DNA of 64,000 bases from Micromonospora chokoriensis (GCF_000718555.1 NZ_JOAN01000031.1:1-64000), one strand, 5' to 3'; positions 27,201 to 35,418 are shown, counted from the first letter of the stretch. The notes: generated by a model not told the origin, from the sequence alone. Made by a program: numbers and translations.

Positions 27201-27377
27201 GACACCGCCGCCGCGCCGGCGATCTCCGATGCTCAGCAGGGCGAGTCGGCCCGGCTGGCCGCGGCGGACGACCCGGACGCGCTCGGCGACGGTGAGGGCG
27301 ACGAGGAGACCACCGAGGGCGGCGGCGGCCGCCGCCGATCGCGCCGGGGTGGCACCCGTCGGCGGACCCGCCCCTGA
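24273..27377 (+). CDS. rne: Ribonuclease E/G
   Basis: 1034 aa endoribonuclease that starts mRNA decay and rRNA processing. A long N-terminal disordered region (1-about 480) alternates acidic Glu/Ala/Pro stretches with Arg-rich patches (RRRRRGRRGRGRGKGG), as in other actinobacterial RNase E. Next come the S1 RNA-binding domain (about 515-590), then the catalytic DNase-I-like subdomain with Mg ligands D781 (VVDVNTGKY) and D825 (VVIDFIDM). The Zn-link is C883/C886 (TCECCKGRG). A further disordered basic tail follows. The ATG at 24273 has GGAG 7 nt upstream. Confidence 0.96.
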   Translation: MLENEPEGGERTGSQPASETADQSSTADGAAVAPPPTTAVGSASVEPAGAQSAAGGEAAEPAAPVRRTRTTRRRAAPLNQPEQTDAPIEASTGGVGSAESPQAEVFAPISGDLDVAPKTPRRRRKATAVETTAEEPLVAASAEAASAEVVPPVKVTRTRRRKATPAAVEEPPAVEEPVSDEVPAVEEPVAVEEPAESDLREAEAELNDTGATSSVTRVGLPWSTQEPSGDVSPGAAVSGVADEPNEPAEIEPEQPRTRRRRAALSAPTVLFMAPQPDAVPVTRPVEPTPVAEEPAVEEAAEPSRRRRRGRREAEPVEPIEAIEAEEEPTEEADEAAEADEDDEDSAAARRRRRRGRRGRGRGKGGADDAEDEESEEAAQADEEETAEAEAEGDEDEESEGGDGLTRRRRRRRRRGAGDTEGAADDGVPTVVKIREPRRTVDEVQGVSGSTRLEAKRQRRRDGREQRRTRPPILSESEFLARREAVDRVMAVRQRGDRTQIAVLEDGVLVEHYVTRNSSGTMAGNVYLGKVQNVLPSMEAAFVDVGRGRNAVLYAGEVNWDMSGLEGRARSIEQALRSGDSVLVQVTKDPIGHKGARLTSHIALSGRHLVYVPNGNASGISRKLPDNERKRLRDVLKKLVPDGAGVIVRTAAEGATEDELARDVKRLQAQWEDIQAKAAEGGAPALLYGEPDLVIRVVRDLFNEDFRELVIEGEQSYDIVESYLSHVSPDLVDRVRRHVGTSDVFAEYRIDEQIIKGLDRKVFLPSGGSLVIDRTEAMTVVDVNTGKYTGSGGNLEETVTRNNLEAAEEIVRQLRLRDIGGIVVIDFIDMVLESNRELVLRRLTECLGRDRTKHQVTEITSLGLVQMTRKRIGAGLLEAFSETCECCKGRGVIMHTEPVPEKPRPAGAAEKVKAVASSVAAAPAAEQGTASSRRRARKSAPAERTVVEVVDTATDSSAEPDADYQDTMGYDLSRYESDTAAAPAISDAQQGESARLAAADDPDALGDGEGDEETTEGGGGRRRSRRGGTRRRTRP

Positions 27378-27401
27378 CCGCCTGACCGGCCATGTGTTTG
27401 G

Positions 27402-27442
27402 CGAGGTCCCTTCCCCGGCAATGTGACGGGGGAGGGACCTCG
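27402..27442 (+). terminator. Terminator after rne
   Basis: CGAGGTCCCTTCCCC (27402-27416) pairs with 27428-27442 over 15 bp with one G-U pair; loop 11 nt. Located 24 nt after the rne stop. Confidence 0.82.
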
Positions 27443-27493
27443 TCGTTGTGGCCACCCGGTCCAGGAACGGTCGTCCCGGGTCAGGAGAAGAAG

Positions 27494-27988
27494 ATGCGCC
27501 GTCTGTTCGCCGTCACCGCGCTGGTCACCGTGCTCTCCAGCGTGGCCGGCTGTTCCACCGATCGGCCCATTGGCGGGGCCACCGAGGGCTCTGGCTCGGC
27601 GGGCGGTGGCGCTTCCCCCGGGCCGACCGGCCTGTTGACAAGCGGTGGTGTGGCGGGCGGCAACACCACCCAGGTGTGTCGCGCCGCGCAGGAGGCCAGC
27701 GCCACCGCCGTCCGGACGTACGTGGCGGAGTTGGGCCAGATGATCGCGGCGGTGGGTGCCGGGGACAGCCGCCCGGCCGAGGCCGCCCGGGGGCGGGCTG
27801 AGGTGGCGCTGATCGACTGGCGGACCGCGCTGCGGGAGCAGTCGGAGCGGACCGCCGATCCGCAGCTCAAGACCCTGCTCACCGATATCGGCACCGAGGT
27901 CTCCGCACTCGGAGCGGATGTCGAGTCGATCGACGAGACCGAACTCGACCGGCTCCAGCAGCGCCTCGACCAGCTCTGCGCCCGCTGA
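27494..27988 (+). CDS. Small lipoprotein of unknown function
   Basis: 164 aa. Signal peptide with lipobox SVAGC (lipidated C20), a Gly/Ser-rich linker (about 21-55), and a predominantly helical domain (about 60-164) with one Cys near each end ([14 protein letters not shown]), possibly a disulfide. SD AGGAG lies 6 nt before the ATG. Placed between rne and rplU, but with its own SD and with a terminator on the left. No family recognised; probably an extracytoplasmic helical-bundle lipoprotein. Confidence 0.88.
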   Translation: MRRLFAVTALVTVLSSVAGCSTDRPIGGATEGSGSAGGGASPGPTGLLTSGGVAGGNTTQVCRAAQEASATAVRTYVAELGQMIAAVGAGDSRPAEAARGRAEVALIDWRTALREQSERTADPQLKTLLTDIGTEVSALGADVESIDETELDRLQQRLDQLCAR

Positions 27989-28003
27989 CCAGGGCGGGCC
28001 GGT

Positions 28004-28060
28004 TTGGGATCCGGGCCGGCAATGGCGTACTCTTGCCTGCGGCGCACTTTTGGTGTGCCG
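28004..28060 (+). promoter_or_regulatory. rplU-rpmA promoter and leader hairpin
   Basis: TTGGGA (28004-28009), an 18-nt spacer and TACTCT (28028-28033) form a plausible housekeeping promoter. Right at the predicted start, an 8-bp hairpin (28040-28047 with 28053-28060, one G-U pair, loop TTTTG) begins a leader of about 115 nt. A structured L21 leader for autogenous control is possible but not proven. Confidence 0.55.
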
Positions 28061-28154
28061 AGTTCCCGTGTGCCCGCGCCGCCGTGCACTGCTACCCGGC
28101 GAGCCGCCGCGGGGACAACCGCCAGCAGCCTCAACGACAGGGAGTCCGCCTCCG

Positions 28155-28469
28155 ATGTACGCGATCGTCAAGACCGGCGGCAAGCAGTACAAGGTCGCCG
28201 AGGGCGACGTGATCGAGGTCGAGAAGCTCACCGGTGCCCCCGGTGACGCGGTGAAGCTCACCGCGGTGCTCCTCGTCGACGGTGACGACCTGGTGACCGA
28301 CGCGGCAAAGCTTGCCGAGGTCGCGGTGTCCGGCGAAATCGCCGCGCACACCAAGGGCCCGAAGATCCGGATCCACAAGTTCAAGAACAAGACTGGCTAC
28401 CACAAGCGCCAGGGTCACCGCCAGCCGTTGACCCAGGTCAAGGTGACCGGCATCTCCAGCGGGAAGTAG
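28155..28469 (+). CDS. rplU: 50S ribosomal protein L21
   Basis: 104 aa, standard length. [14 protein letters not shown] at the start and [18 protein letters not shown] at the end are family signatures. It binds 23S rRNA in the large subunit. First gene of the rplU-rpmA pair, with the GTPase gene obg following, the usual bacterial order. Confidence 0.98.
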   Translation: MYAIVKTGGKQYKVAEGDVIEVEKLTGAPGDAVKLTAVLLVDGDDLVTDAAKLAEVAVSGEIAAHTKGPKIRIHKFKNKTGYHKRQGHRQPLTQVKVTGISSGK

Positions 28470-28480
28470 GTCGTCCTCTC

Positions 28481-28735
28481 ATGGCTCACAAAAAGGGTGC
28501 GTCCAGCTCGCGTAACGGTCGTGATTCTGCGGCCCAGCGACTCGGCGTGAAGCGCTTCGGTGGTCAGGTCGTCAGCGCCGGTGAGATCATCATCCGGCAG
28601 CGTGGCACCAAGTTCCACCCCGGTGACCTGGTCGGCCGTGGCGGCGACGACACGCTGTTCGCGCTGTCCGCCGGTTCGGTCCTGTTCGGCACCAAGCGCG
28701 GTCGCAAGACCGTCAGCATCGTTCCGCAACAGTAG
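28481..28735 (+). CDS. rpmA: 50S ribosomal protein L27
   Basis: 84 aa. [28 protein letters not shown] is typical; the N-terminal tail reaches the peptidyl-transferase centre. It starts directly with MAHKK, so the N-terminal pre-sequence cleaved in Firmicutes is absent. Eleven bp after rplU; followed by a strong intrinsic terminator. Confidence 0.98.
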   Translation: MAHKKGASSSRNGRDSAAQRLGVKRFGGQVVSAGEIIIRQRGTKFHPGDLVGRGGDDTLFALSAGSVLFGTKRGRKTVSIVPQQ

Positions 28736-28742
28736 TTCTCGG

Positions 28743-28790
28743 GCTAAGCGGGCCGCGGACCTCCGGGTCCCGGCCCGCTTAGCTTTTTTC
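28743..28790 (+). terminator. Intrinsic terminator after rpmA
   Basis: GCTAAGCGGGCCG (28743-28755) pairs perfectly with 28771-28783, followed by six Ts (28784-28789). One of the few canonical stem plus U-tract terminators here. Confidence 0.95.
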
Positions 28791-28828
28791 GAAGTGCGGG
28801 GTCGGACCTCGCTGGAAGGATTGACGCC

Positions 28829-30304
28829 GTGGCAACGTTCGTTGACCGGGTCGTGCTGCACCTGCAGTCCGGCGATGGCGGGCATGGTTGTGCCTCGATC
28901 CACCGCGAGAAGTTCAAGCCCTTCGGCGGGCCGGACGGCGGCAACGGTGGGCACGGCGGCAGTGTGTCGCTGGTGGTCGACCCGCAGGTCACCACGCTGC
29001 TCGACTTCCACTTCCACCCGCACGTCAAGGCCGACAGCGGCAAGGGCGGCGCCGGGTCGAACCGGGACGGGGCCAACGGCCAGAACCTGCTACTCAAGGT
29101 GCCCAACGGCACCGTGGTGCAGACCACCGACGGCACCGTGCTGGCCGACATGGTCGGTGCCGGCACCACCTTCGAGGTCGCCCGCGGCGGGCGTGGCGGG
29201 CGTGGCAACGCGTCCCTGGCCAATGCCAAGCGCAAGGCACCCGGCTTCGCCGAGCTGGGGGAGCCCGGCGACCAACTGGACATCGTGCTGGAGCTGAAGA
29301 GCGTCGCCGATGTGGGCCTGGTGGGCTTTCCGTCGGCCGGCAAGTCGTCGCTGATCTCGGTGATCTCCGCCGCGAAGCCGAAGATCGCGGACTACCCGTT
29401 CACCACGCTGGTGCCCAACCTCGGCGTGGTCCGGATGGACAACCACACCTTCACCGTCGCCGACGTGCCGGGCCTGATCCCCGGCGCGGCCACCGGCAAG
29501 GGGCTGGGCCTGGAGTTCCTGCGGCACATCGAGCGCTGCTCCGTGCTGGTGCACGTCATCGACTCCGCGACCCTGGAGCCCGGCCGTGACCCGGTGGCCG
29601 ACATCGACGCCATCGAGGCCGAGCTGAGCCAGTACGGCGGCCTGACCGACCGTCCACGGCTGGTCGCCGTCAACAAGGTCGACGTGCCGGACGGCCGGGA
29701 CCTCGCCGAGATCGTGCGCCCCGACCTGGAGGAGCGCGGCTACCGGGTCTTCGAGGTCTCCGCGGCCACCCGGGAAGGGCTCAAGGAGCTGACCTACGCG
29801 ATGGCCGAGTTGGTCGACGCGGAGCGTAAGGCCGCCCCGCCCGCCGAGCCGACCCGGATCGTGATCCGCCCGATGGCCGTGGACGACGACGGTTTCACCA
29901 TCACGGCCGAGACGGACGGCTCGTTCACCGTTCGCGGTATCCGGCCGGAGCGCTGGGTCAAGCAGACCAACTTCGACAACGACGAGGCGGTCGGCTACCT
30001 GGCCGACCGGCTGGCCCGACTCGGGGTGGAGGCCAAGCTGGCCAAGGCCGGCGCGCAGCCCGGTGACCTGGTTCGGATCGGTGCCCGCGAGTTCGACTGG
30101 CAGCCGACACTCTTCGCCGGCGTGGAGTTCGTCCCCGGCAACCGGGGCACCGACGTCCGCCTGGAGGAGAAGTCGAACCGGGCCTCCGCCGCGGATCGGC
30201 TGGCGGCCCGGAAGGCTCGCCGGGTGCGGTCGGCGGACCACCTGGGTGCGGACGCGTCCGACGACCTCGACGACGACATCGACGACGAAGATGACGCCGA
30301 GTAG
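28829..30304 (+). CDS. obg: Obg/CgtA-family GTPase
   Basis: 491 aa. The Gly-rich Obg domain (1-about 158), the G domain with P-loop GFPSAGKSS (166-174), NKVD and [12 protein letters not shown] motifs, and the OCT domain (about 330-420) are all present. An acidic C-terminal tail ([14 protein letters not shown]) is typical of actinobacterial Obg. It acts in 50S assembly and stress/(p)ppGpp physiology. The GTG start has GGAAGGA 8 nt upstream. The rpmA terminator separates it from rplU-rpmA. Confidence 0.97.
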   Translation: MATFVDRVVLHLQSGDGGHGCASIHREKFKPFGGPDGGNGGHGGSVSLVVDPQVTTLLDFHFHPHVKADSGKGGAGSNRDGANGQNLLLKVPNGTVVQTTDGTVLADMVGAGTTFEVARGGRGGRGNASLANAKRKAPGFAELGEPGDQLDIVLELKSVADVGLVGFPSAGKSSLISVISAAKPKIADYPFTTLVPNLGVVRMDNHTFTVADVPGLIPGAATGKGLGLEFLRHIERCSVLVHVIDSATLEPGRDPVADIDAIEAELSQYGGLTDRPRLVAVNKVDVPDGRDLAEIVRPDLEERGYRVFEVSAATREGLKELTYAMAELVDAERKAAPPAEPTRIVIRPMAVDDDGFTITAETDGSFTVRGIRPERWVKQTNFDNDEAVGYLADRLARLGVEAKLAKAGAQPGDLVRIGAREFDWQPTLFAGVEFVPGNRGTDVRLEEKSNRASAADRLAARKARRVRSADHLGADASDDLDDDIDDEDDAE

Positions 30305-30362
30305 TTCGTTGCGCTCCGTGATCGGGTTGAATTCCGGAAACCTTCGCGAAATCCACGCCTCC

Positions 30363-30368
30363 TAGCGT
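30363..30368 (+). promoter_or_regulatory. -10 box TAGCGT, leaderless start of the GNAT gene
   Basis: TAGCGT ends 6 nt before the ATG at 30375 (3 nt before the overlapping GTG at 30372). It also lies in a small CCACGC/GCGTGG dyad. No SD is visible. Confidence 0.6.
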
Positions 30369-30374
30369 GGGGTG

Positions 30375-30824
30375 ATGTTGATCGAAGCCCGGCCTGCCAT
30401 CGATCCGGAGATTGCCGCCATGGTCATCGCGCAGCAGCGTGAGCTGCGCGAGGCCGACGGTGGGTTGGATGGGCAGGTCTACGTCCCCCATGACGACGTG
30501 CGCTACCTGGCGGTGGTGGTCAACGGTCGGGCGGTCGCCTGCGGTGGGCTCCAGGCCATCGATGCCGAGACTGGCGAGGTCAAGCGGATGTACGTCCGGC
30601 CCGCGTACCGGGGGCGGGGCATCGCCCGTCAGTTGCTCGCCGCGCTGGAGGAGTGCGCGTTCCGGCAGGGGCAGTCGGTGGTCTGCCTGGAGACGGGCAC
30701 CTACCTGCCGGCCGCGATCGCGTTGTACACCTCGTGTGGCTACGAGCGGATCCCGGTCTACGGCGAGTACGTGGGTAACCCGTACAGCGTCTGTTTCGCC
30801 AAGCGGCTGCCGGTCGCGGCCTGA
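30375..30824 (+). CDS. GNAT-family N-acetyltransferase
   Basis: 149 aa. The acetyl-CoA-binding motif A is VKRMYVRPAYRGRGIARQLLAALE (R/Q-x-x-G-x-G/A as RGRGIA), and the C-terminal beta strand YTSCGYERIPVYG is clear. Substrate unknown. The ATG is preferred to the GTG one codon upstream, because the -10 spacing places the transcript start at the ATG. Confidence 0.9.
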   Translation: MLIEARPAIDPEIAAMVIAQQRELREADGGLDGQVYVPHDDVRYLAVVVNGRAVACGGLQAIDAETGEVKRMYVRPAYRGRGIARQLLAALEECAFRQGQSVVCLETGTYLPAAIALYTSCGYERIPVYGEYVGNPYSVCFAKRLPVAA

Positions 30825-30879
30825 CGGCCGGCGTCGCCGCTGCCGCGCCACCGTGTAGCGGGTGACCAAGAAACCCAGG

Positions 30880-31371
30880 TCAGTGCCGGTCGGCCGGGCT
30901 GTCCAGGCGTCCGCCGGTGCCCGCCTGGCTCGACAGCAGCAGCCCGAGCGCGATCATCCCGAAGCCGAGCGCGAGGTGCAGCCAGTTGTCGGCGTCGTTG
31001 ACCGGCAGGATGTTCGCCCCGCCCTCCGGGCTCAACCCCTCGATCACCAGGCCGTAGATCCAGAGCGCGAGGTAGATCGCGCCGCCGGCGGCCAGGAACA
31101 CGCGGGCGCCGGAGACCCTGCGGGCCAGCACCAGACCGGCCAGCCCGAAGAGCAGGTGCACCGCGTTGTGCAGGATCGACACCTGGAACAGCCCGAGCAG
31201 GTGGGCGCCCGAGTGGTGCCCGCCGAACCTCAGCTCGCCGTAGTCGGTGGTGATGCCGGGAATGAAGCCGAGCACGCCGATCAGCAGGAAGACCCCGGCC
31301 ACGACCAGCGCGGCCACCTGTACCCGGGGTCGGTGGCCGGCCGCTCGGCCGCCCCGTGCGTCTCGTGCCAT
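30880..31371 (-). CDS. DUF4383 membrane protein
   Basis: 163 aa with four membrane helices. VFLLIGVLGFIPGIT, SILHNAVHLLFGLAGLVLA and DNWLHLALGFGMIALGLLL are typical of the actinobacterial DUF4383 family. Two conserved His lie inside helices (HNAVH and LHLALG). The ATG at 31371 has AAGGGGG 6 nt upstream. Function unknown; the family is often found near stress-response genes. Confidence 0.9.
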   Translation of the reverse strand: MARDARGGRAAGHRPRVQVAALVVAGVFLLIGVLGFIPGITTDYGELRFGGHHSGAHLLGLFQVSILHNAVHLLFGLAGLVLARRVSGARVFLAAGGAIYLALWIYGLVIEGLSPEGGANILPVNDADNWLHLALGFGMIALGLLLSSQAGTGGRLDSPADRH

Positions 31372-31602
31372 CGCTGCCCCCTTCGTGGATCTGCCAGCCT
31401 TCGCGAACCTCACTGTCCGCAGCGGCGACGTGACGCAGCCCGACGATCCTCCATTTTGAAGACCATCCGGCCGGCGGCGCAGAGAAATACACGAAGAGGT
31501 ATGGATGCCGAAACGCAGGGTAGGTGAATGGTCAGCGGCTGCGGAAACGCGACCGCATCCCCCCGACACAACCGCGACGATTTTCTGAGCGGAAGGGAAA
31601 TC

Positions 31603-32448
31603 ATGACCTACGATCTTTCACCGACGCCTTCCACGTACGGGCAGCAGTCGACAAACGGCGGTGGCGTCCGCGACCAGGCCCGCCAGGTCGGCTCGGAGGC
31701 CGCACAGGCTGGCGGCGCGGTCGCCCAGACCGCCAAGGAACAGGGCACCGAGGTCGGCCGCGAGGCGGCCCGGCAGGCCCGCAACCTGTACGGCGAGGCG
31801 CGCAGCCAGCTGGCCAGCCAGACTGGTGAGCAGCAGCGCCGGGCGGCCGGCGGGCTGCGTTCGCTGGCCGACGAGATGCGCTCGATGGCCGAGCAGGGTG
31901 GCCAGGCCGGCCCGGTGACCGAGCTGGCCCGCCAGGCCGCCGACCGGGTGCACGGCGTCGCCGGTTGGCTTGAGGCGCGCGAGCCCGGTGACCTGCTCAC
32001 CGAGGTACGCGACTACGCCCGCCGCAGTCCGGGCACCTTCCTGGTCGGCGCGGCGGTCCTCGGCGTGCTGGCCGGCCGGCTGACCCGTGGCATCTCCGCC
32101 GCTGGTGACGGCTCCGGCAACGGTTCCTCGACCTATCGGGGCGCCGGGGCGTACGACCCGGAGCAGACCGCCGTGATCCCGACGCCGCCGCCGGCGCCCC
32201 GCGCGGTGCCGGACGCCGTCCCGCCGGGCGGCTACCTCGACCCGACCCCCGGCACGCACACACCGCCGACCTCCGGCGGTTACGCCGATCCGGCACCCGG
32301 CGGTCACGCCGAGCCCAGCCGGGGCGACTACACCGAGCCCAGCCGGGGCGACTACGCCGAGCACTCCGGCACCGGTCAGCCGCTGCCGCCGGTGACCCAG
32401 ACCGACCCGCTGCCGGGCGTGCCGTCCAGCGGCAGCCCTCGCCCGTGA
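31603..32448 (+). CDS. Helical membrane-associated protein, first gene of a three-gene envelope operon
   Basis: 281 aa. An Ala/Gln/Glu-rich helical region (about 20-135, repeats such as AQTAKEQGTEVGREAARQAR) resembles LEA/apolipoprotein-like amphipathic helices. One short hydrophobic segment follows (about 155-172, GTFLVGAAVLGVLAGRL). The Pro/Gly-rich C-terminus has tandem repeats (SRGDYTEPSRGDYAE). The ATG at 31603 has GGAAGGGA upstream. Same strand and close to the holin-like and DUF3618 genes, so co-transcription is likely. No named family recognised; envelope stabilisation under stress is a guess. Confidence 0.8.
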   Translation: MTYDLSPTPSTYGQQSTNGGGVRDQARQVGSEAAQAGGAVAQTAKEQGTEVGREAARQARNLYGEARSQLASQTGEQQRRAAGGLRSLADEMRSMAEQGGQAGPVTELARQAADRVHGVAGWLEAREPGDLLTEVRDYARRSPGTFLVGAAVLGVLAGRLTRGISAAGDGSGNGSSTYRGAGAYDPEQTAVIPTPPPAPRAVPDAVPPGGYLDPTPGTHTPPTSGGYADPAPGGHAEPSRGDYTEPSRGDYAEHSGTGQPLPPVTQTDPLPGVPSSGSPRP

Positions 32449-32479
32449 GCCGCCGAGTCATCCGAAGGGAGGCGAAGGC

Positions 32480-32947
32480 ATGAGCATGCCGACGCAGGGG
32501 TCCGGCCTGGACTCCGGTTACCACCCCGACGCGGGTGCCCCGCACAGCGCGGCCGAGGTGAAGGGCAGCTCGCTGGGTGACCTGATGCGGCAGGTCACCA
32601 CCGACCTGTCGACGCTGATGCGGCAGGAGGTCGAGCTGGCCAAGGCCGAGATCCGCCAGGAGGGCAAGAAGGCCGGCAAGGCGGCGGGCCTCTTCGGCGG
32701 TGCCGGCTTCGGCGGCTACATGGTCGCGCTCTTCGTGTCCATCGCCGTGTGGCAGTTCCTGGACAACGTCATGGACTCCGGCCTGGCCGCGCTGATCGTG
32801 GCCATCATCTGGGCCGCGATCGCCGCAGCCTTCTATTCCATGGCCAAGAAGAACGCCCAGCAGGTACGTGGGCTGAAGCAGACCAACGACAGCGTGCAGC
32901 GGATTCCCGACGCGCTCAAACCGCACCCGGAGGGAGTCACCCGATGA
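32480..32947 (+). CDS. Phage_holin_3_6 family (Actinobacterial putative holin superfamily) membrane protein
   Basis: 155 aa. An amphipathic region (LGDLMRQVTTDLSTLMRQEVELAKAEIRQ, here about 32-62) precedes two membrane helices (about 78-98 and 104-125) and a basic tail. This is the pattern of the widespread chromosomal holin-like family, not evidence of a prophage. Its stop overlaps the DUF3618 start by 4 bp. Confidence 0.9.
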   Translation: MSMPTQGSGLDSGYHPDAGAPHSAAEVKGSSLGDLMRQVTTDLSTLMRQEVELAKAEIRQEGKKAGKAAGLFGGAGFGGYMVALFVSIAVWQFLDNVMDSGLAALIVAIIWAAIAAAFYSMAKKNAQQVRGLKQTNDSVQRIPDALKPHPEGVTR

Positions 32948-33582
32948 GCACCGATCCCGATCAGATCCGCCGGGAGATCGAAGCGACCCGTAACAGCCTC
33001 AGCTCCGACGTGGACGCGCTGGCGTACAAGGTCAGCCCCAGCCGCATCGTGGACGACCGCAAGCAGCGGGCCCGTTCCGCTCTGCAGAATGTGAGGAACA
33101 AGGTCATGGGAACCGCATCTGACCTCGGCCACGGCACTGGCCAGGCCGCCCACTCGGTGGGCGACCGTGCCTCGTCGGCGGCCTCCAGCGTCAGCGACGC
33201 GGCGCACTCGGCGGCGACCACGGTCAGCGACGCCGCGCACAGTGCGCCGCGGGTGATCCGGCAGAAGTCCCAGGGCAACCCTCTCGCCGCCGGCCTCATC
33301 GCGTTCGGGGTCGGCTGGCTGGCCTCGTCGCTGATCCCGGCCTCCCGCCGCGAGCAGCAGGCGGCTACCCAGGTGAAGGCCAAGGTCAGCGAGCACAGCG
33401 GGGCGGTGAAGGAGAAGCTGGGCGAGGTGGCGAGCGAGCTGCGCGAGCCGGCCCAGCGCGCCGCCGAGTCGGTGAAGGCCACCGCTCAGGACGCCGTGCA
33501 CGCGGTCCGGGACGACACGAAGTCCGCCGCGCACGACGTCAAGGACCAGGCCCAGCAGGCAAGGCACCAGGTCAACTCCTAA
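32944..33582 (+). CDS. DUF3618 membrane-associated protein
   Basis: 212 aa. The N-terminal DUF3618 motif (DPDQIRREIEATRNSLSSDVDAL) is followed by Ala/Ser/His repeats (SDAAHSAATTVSDAAHSAP), one hydrophobic segment (about 120-134, GLIAFGVGWLASSLIP) and a second LEA-like helical repeat region. The ATG start lies in the previous stop (ATGA), so it is translationally coupled. Repeat-rich helices in both flanking genes of this operon suggest a shared envelope or membrane-stabilising job. Function unknown. Confidence 0.9.
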   Translation: MSTDPDQIRREIEATRNSLSSDVDALAYKVSPSRIVDDRKQRARSALQNVRNKVMGTASDLGHGTGQAAHSVGDRASSAASSVSDAAHSAATTVSDAAHSAPRVIRQKSQGNPLAAGLIAFGVGWLASSLIPASRREQQAATQVKAKVSEHSGAVKEKLGEVASELREPAQRAAESVKATAQDAVHAVRDDTKSAAHDVKDQAQQARHQVNS

Positions 33583-33608
33583 CCGCACCCGACCACCCCA
33601 ACAGCAAT

Positions 33609-33646
33609 GACAGCTCGCGGCCACCACCCGGTGCCCGCGAGCTGTC
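33609..33646 (+). terminator. Terminator after the DUF3618 gene
   Basis: GACAGCTCGCGG (33609-33620) pairs perfectly with CCGCGAGCTGTC (33635-33646). The loop contains a further CACC/GGTG pairing. Confidence 0.85.
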
Positions 33647-33659
33647 GCATTCCCCCGCC

Positions 33660-33727
33660 GATCTTGCACTTATGGTTGGGTTTTTGTCCCCTCTGGGGTG
33701 TTCTGTCCCAACACAAAGTGCAAGATC
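33660..33727. repeat. Dispersed palindromic repeat with GATCTTGCACTT ends
   Basis: GATCTTGCACTT (33660-33671) is perfectly inverted at 33716-33727. A second inner pair, TTGGG/CCCAA (33676-33680/33707-33711), gives a long imperfect hairpin. The central part is AT-richer than the surroundings. The same ends occur at 48437-48505. The element overlaps the 3' end of the glycosyltransferase gene. Confidence 0.85.
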
Positions 33728-34815
33728 GCGCGGGTCTGCGGGGTGTGGGTCGCGGCTCGGCGGATTCGGGTGTCTCTGTAGCGGACGCCGCCGAGGACGA
33801 GGCGCTGGCCGAGCGCCAGCCAGCTGCACGCGCCACGTTCCAGCAGCCAGAGCGGGGCGGCCAGCGTGGCGCTCGGCGGAAAGACCCTCCCGCCGCCGGC
33901 ACGGCGGCGACCGGCCTCGGCCAGGGCGACGACTCCGGCCGCCGCGCCGAGCAGCAGCCCGGGCCGGCGGGCCGCGAGCGCCGCCGCCAGCCCCGGCAGG
34001 ACCGCGAGCGCGGTCAGCAGGCGAGCCGGCTGGGCCAGATCGTCGTACGCCTGGCGGACTCGTTGACCACGAAAGTGCGCGGCAGGCGGGGGCAGCCGGC
34101 GGACGTACAGCCAGCCCGGCTTGGCCTCGACACCGCCGTACCCGCGCACGGTGCGGATCAGCTCCAGGTTCTCGAAGAGCACATCCGGGTCGTACCCGCC
34201 CATGGCGAGGAAGGTGCTGCGCCGCACGGCGAGGGTGCCCGGGTAATCATCCCCGAGCGCCCGGTTGAGCAGCGTACGGCCGGTGTCCCACCAGGCGTGC
34301 CAGGGCAGCGGGTCGAAGTAGTTCTGCGGTCGTACGAGATCGACCCGGGCCAGCAGTCGGTGCATGGCGGTCAGCGCGACTTCGTCGTACCGGACGTCGT
34401 CGTCGGCGATCAGCACCTGCTCGTGGCCGGCCGCGCGGACGCCGGTGCGTACGCCGAGCACCTTGCCGTTGAGGCCGCGCTCGGCGGGGTCGGGTGGGAG
34501 GTGCCGGACCAACCCTCGCCAGGCCTCGGCGTGCCGAGCGAAGCGGTCCGGAGGTGAGCCGTCGACCACGAGCACGTCGACCCGGTCGGCCAGCCAGCGC
34601 AGATAGTCGGTCAGCTCGGTCAGGCCCAGGTCGGTGTGCCAGTGCAGCGGCAACACGTACGTCATCGGCAGGCGGGACGGTGCAGCGTCGACCCGCCGTG
34701 CCGCCCGCAGGACGTCGCCGCCGTACCGCTCGCCGCGCTCGCCGGTGGACCGGTAGCTGGCGCGGAGCAGCGCGAGGGTGCTGTCCGGGCTGCGGTCGGC
34801 CGGCATCCTCGCCAT
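33670..34815 (-). CDS. Family 2 glycosyltransferase
   Basis: 381 aa. A GT-A domain (about 48-260) has the metal-binding DxD-type motif IADDDVRYDE; VDVLVVDGSPPDRF is the nucleotide-binding strand. Two hydrophobic segments near the C-terminus (about 275-320) suggest a membrane-bound enzyme. The ATG at 34815 has GAGGAG 6 nt upstream. The last about 18 residues (ILHFVLGQNTPEGTKTQP) and the stop codon are encoded by the dispersed palindromic repeat at 33660-33727, so the original C-terminus was probably altered by its insertion. Sugar donor and acceptor unknown. Confidence 0.9.
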   Translation of the reverse strand: MARMPADRSPDSTLALLRASYRSTGERGERYGGDVLRAARRVDAAPSRLPMTYVLPLHWHTDLGLTELTDYLRWLADRVDVLVVDGSPPDRFARHAEAWRGLVRHLPPDPAERGLNGKVLGVRTGVRAAGHEQVLIADDDVRYDEVALTAMHRLLARVDLVRPQNYFDPLPWHAWWDTGRTLLNRALGDDYPGTLAVRRSTFLAMGGYDPDVLFENLELIRTVRGYGGVEAKPGWLYVRRLPPPAAHFRGQRVRQAYDDLAQPARLLTALAVLPGLAAALAARRPGLLLGAAAGVVALAEAGRRRAGGGRVFPPSATLAAPLWLLERGACSWLALGQRLVLGGVRYRDTRIRRAATHTPQTRAILHFVLGQNTPEGTKTQP

Positions 34816-34965
34816 CGAGTGCTCCTCACGCGCGGGGCGGGCCGGTCGCCGCCGGCCGGCTGCGTCTACCCCCGTGGCCGCCGCTGAATCCCCCGCGCCG
34901 GCTGGCCCCTCCCAGGGGCGGCGGAACCTGGTTTGCTGCTGGTGGGACAACCACGGGGAGGGCGG

Positions 34966-35367
34966 ATGCGCGACAACAGATCGCCGCACTGGCGGCAGCG
35001 GCGAGCGGCCGGGGCACTGGGTGGAGGCCGCGACGGGCGGTCCCTGATCGGGCCGCCACGGCGGCCCACCCGTCCACACCGGTTCTTCACCGTGCACCTG
35101 GGCTTCACCGCGCCGGGCACGGCCGAGGCGCGCGAGCTGGCCGTGGCGTACGCGGAGGCGCTGAGCCTGCTCCGCTCGGAGGTGGCGCTCGGGGCGGCGG
35201 CCCTGTCCCCGGCGGACGCCTGGCAGCGGGCCGAGCGGCTGTTCTGCGGTGCGCTCGGCCCGGACGGGGAGCGTTGCGTCGACGTGGCCGACCATCCCGG
35301 CTTTCACCATGCCCCGGGGCCCGGTGGCCTCGGCTGGGGCAACGGCGACGGCCCCGGCGATGGCTGA
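34966..35367 (+). CDS. Hypothetical protein
   Basis: 133 aa, no signal peptide or membrane helix. A basic N-terminus (about 1-40) precedes a helical core (FFTVHLGFTAPGTAEARELAVAYAEALSLL) and a Gly/His-rich end with two Cys (RLFCGAL, GERCVDV). The ATG at 34966 has GGGGAGGG 3-5 nt upstream. No family recognised. Codon GC bias at third positions supports coding. Confidence 0.65.
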   Translation: MRDNRSPHWRQRRAAGALGGGRDGRSLIGPPRRPTRPHRFFTVHLGFTAPGTAEARELAVAYAEALSLLRSEVALGAAALSPADAWQRAERLFCGALGPDGERCVDVADHPGFHHAPGPGGLGWGNGDGPGDG

Positions 35368-35418
35368 CCACCGGCCGGAGTTGGTCGAGCCGGGAGCGCG
35401 TCGGCGACCCCGCCCCCG

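Noticed and set aside
24312..27455. Long minus-strand open frame opposite rne
   Set aside because: Antisense to the Glu/Ala/Arg-rich RNase E/G gene; the translated product is Leu/Gly/Arg low complexity without an SD.
32480..32947. Holin-family gene as a sign of a prophage
   Set aside because: The family is common on actinobacterial chromosomes. No other phage genes lie nearby, and it is coupled to a DUF3618 gene.
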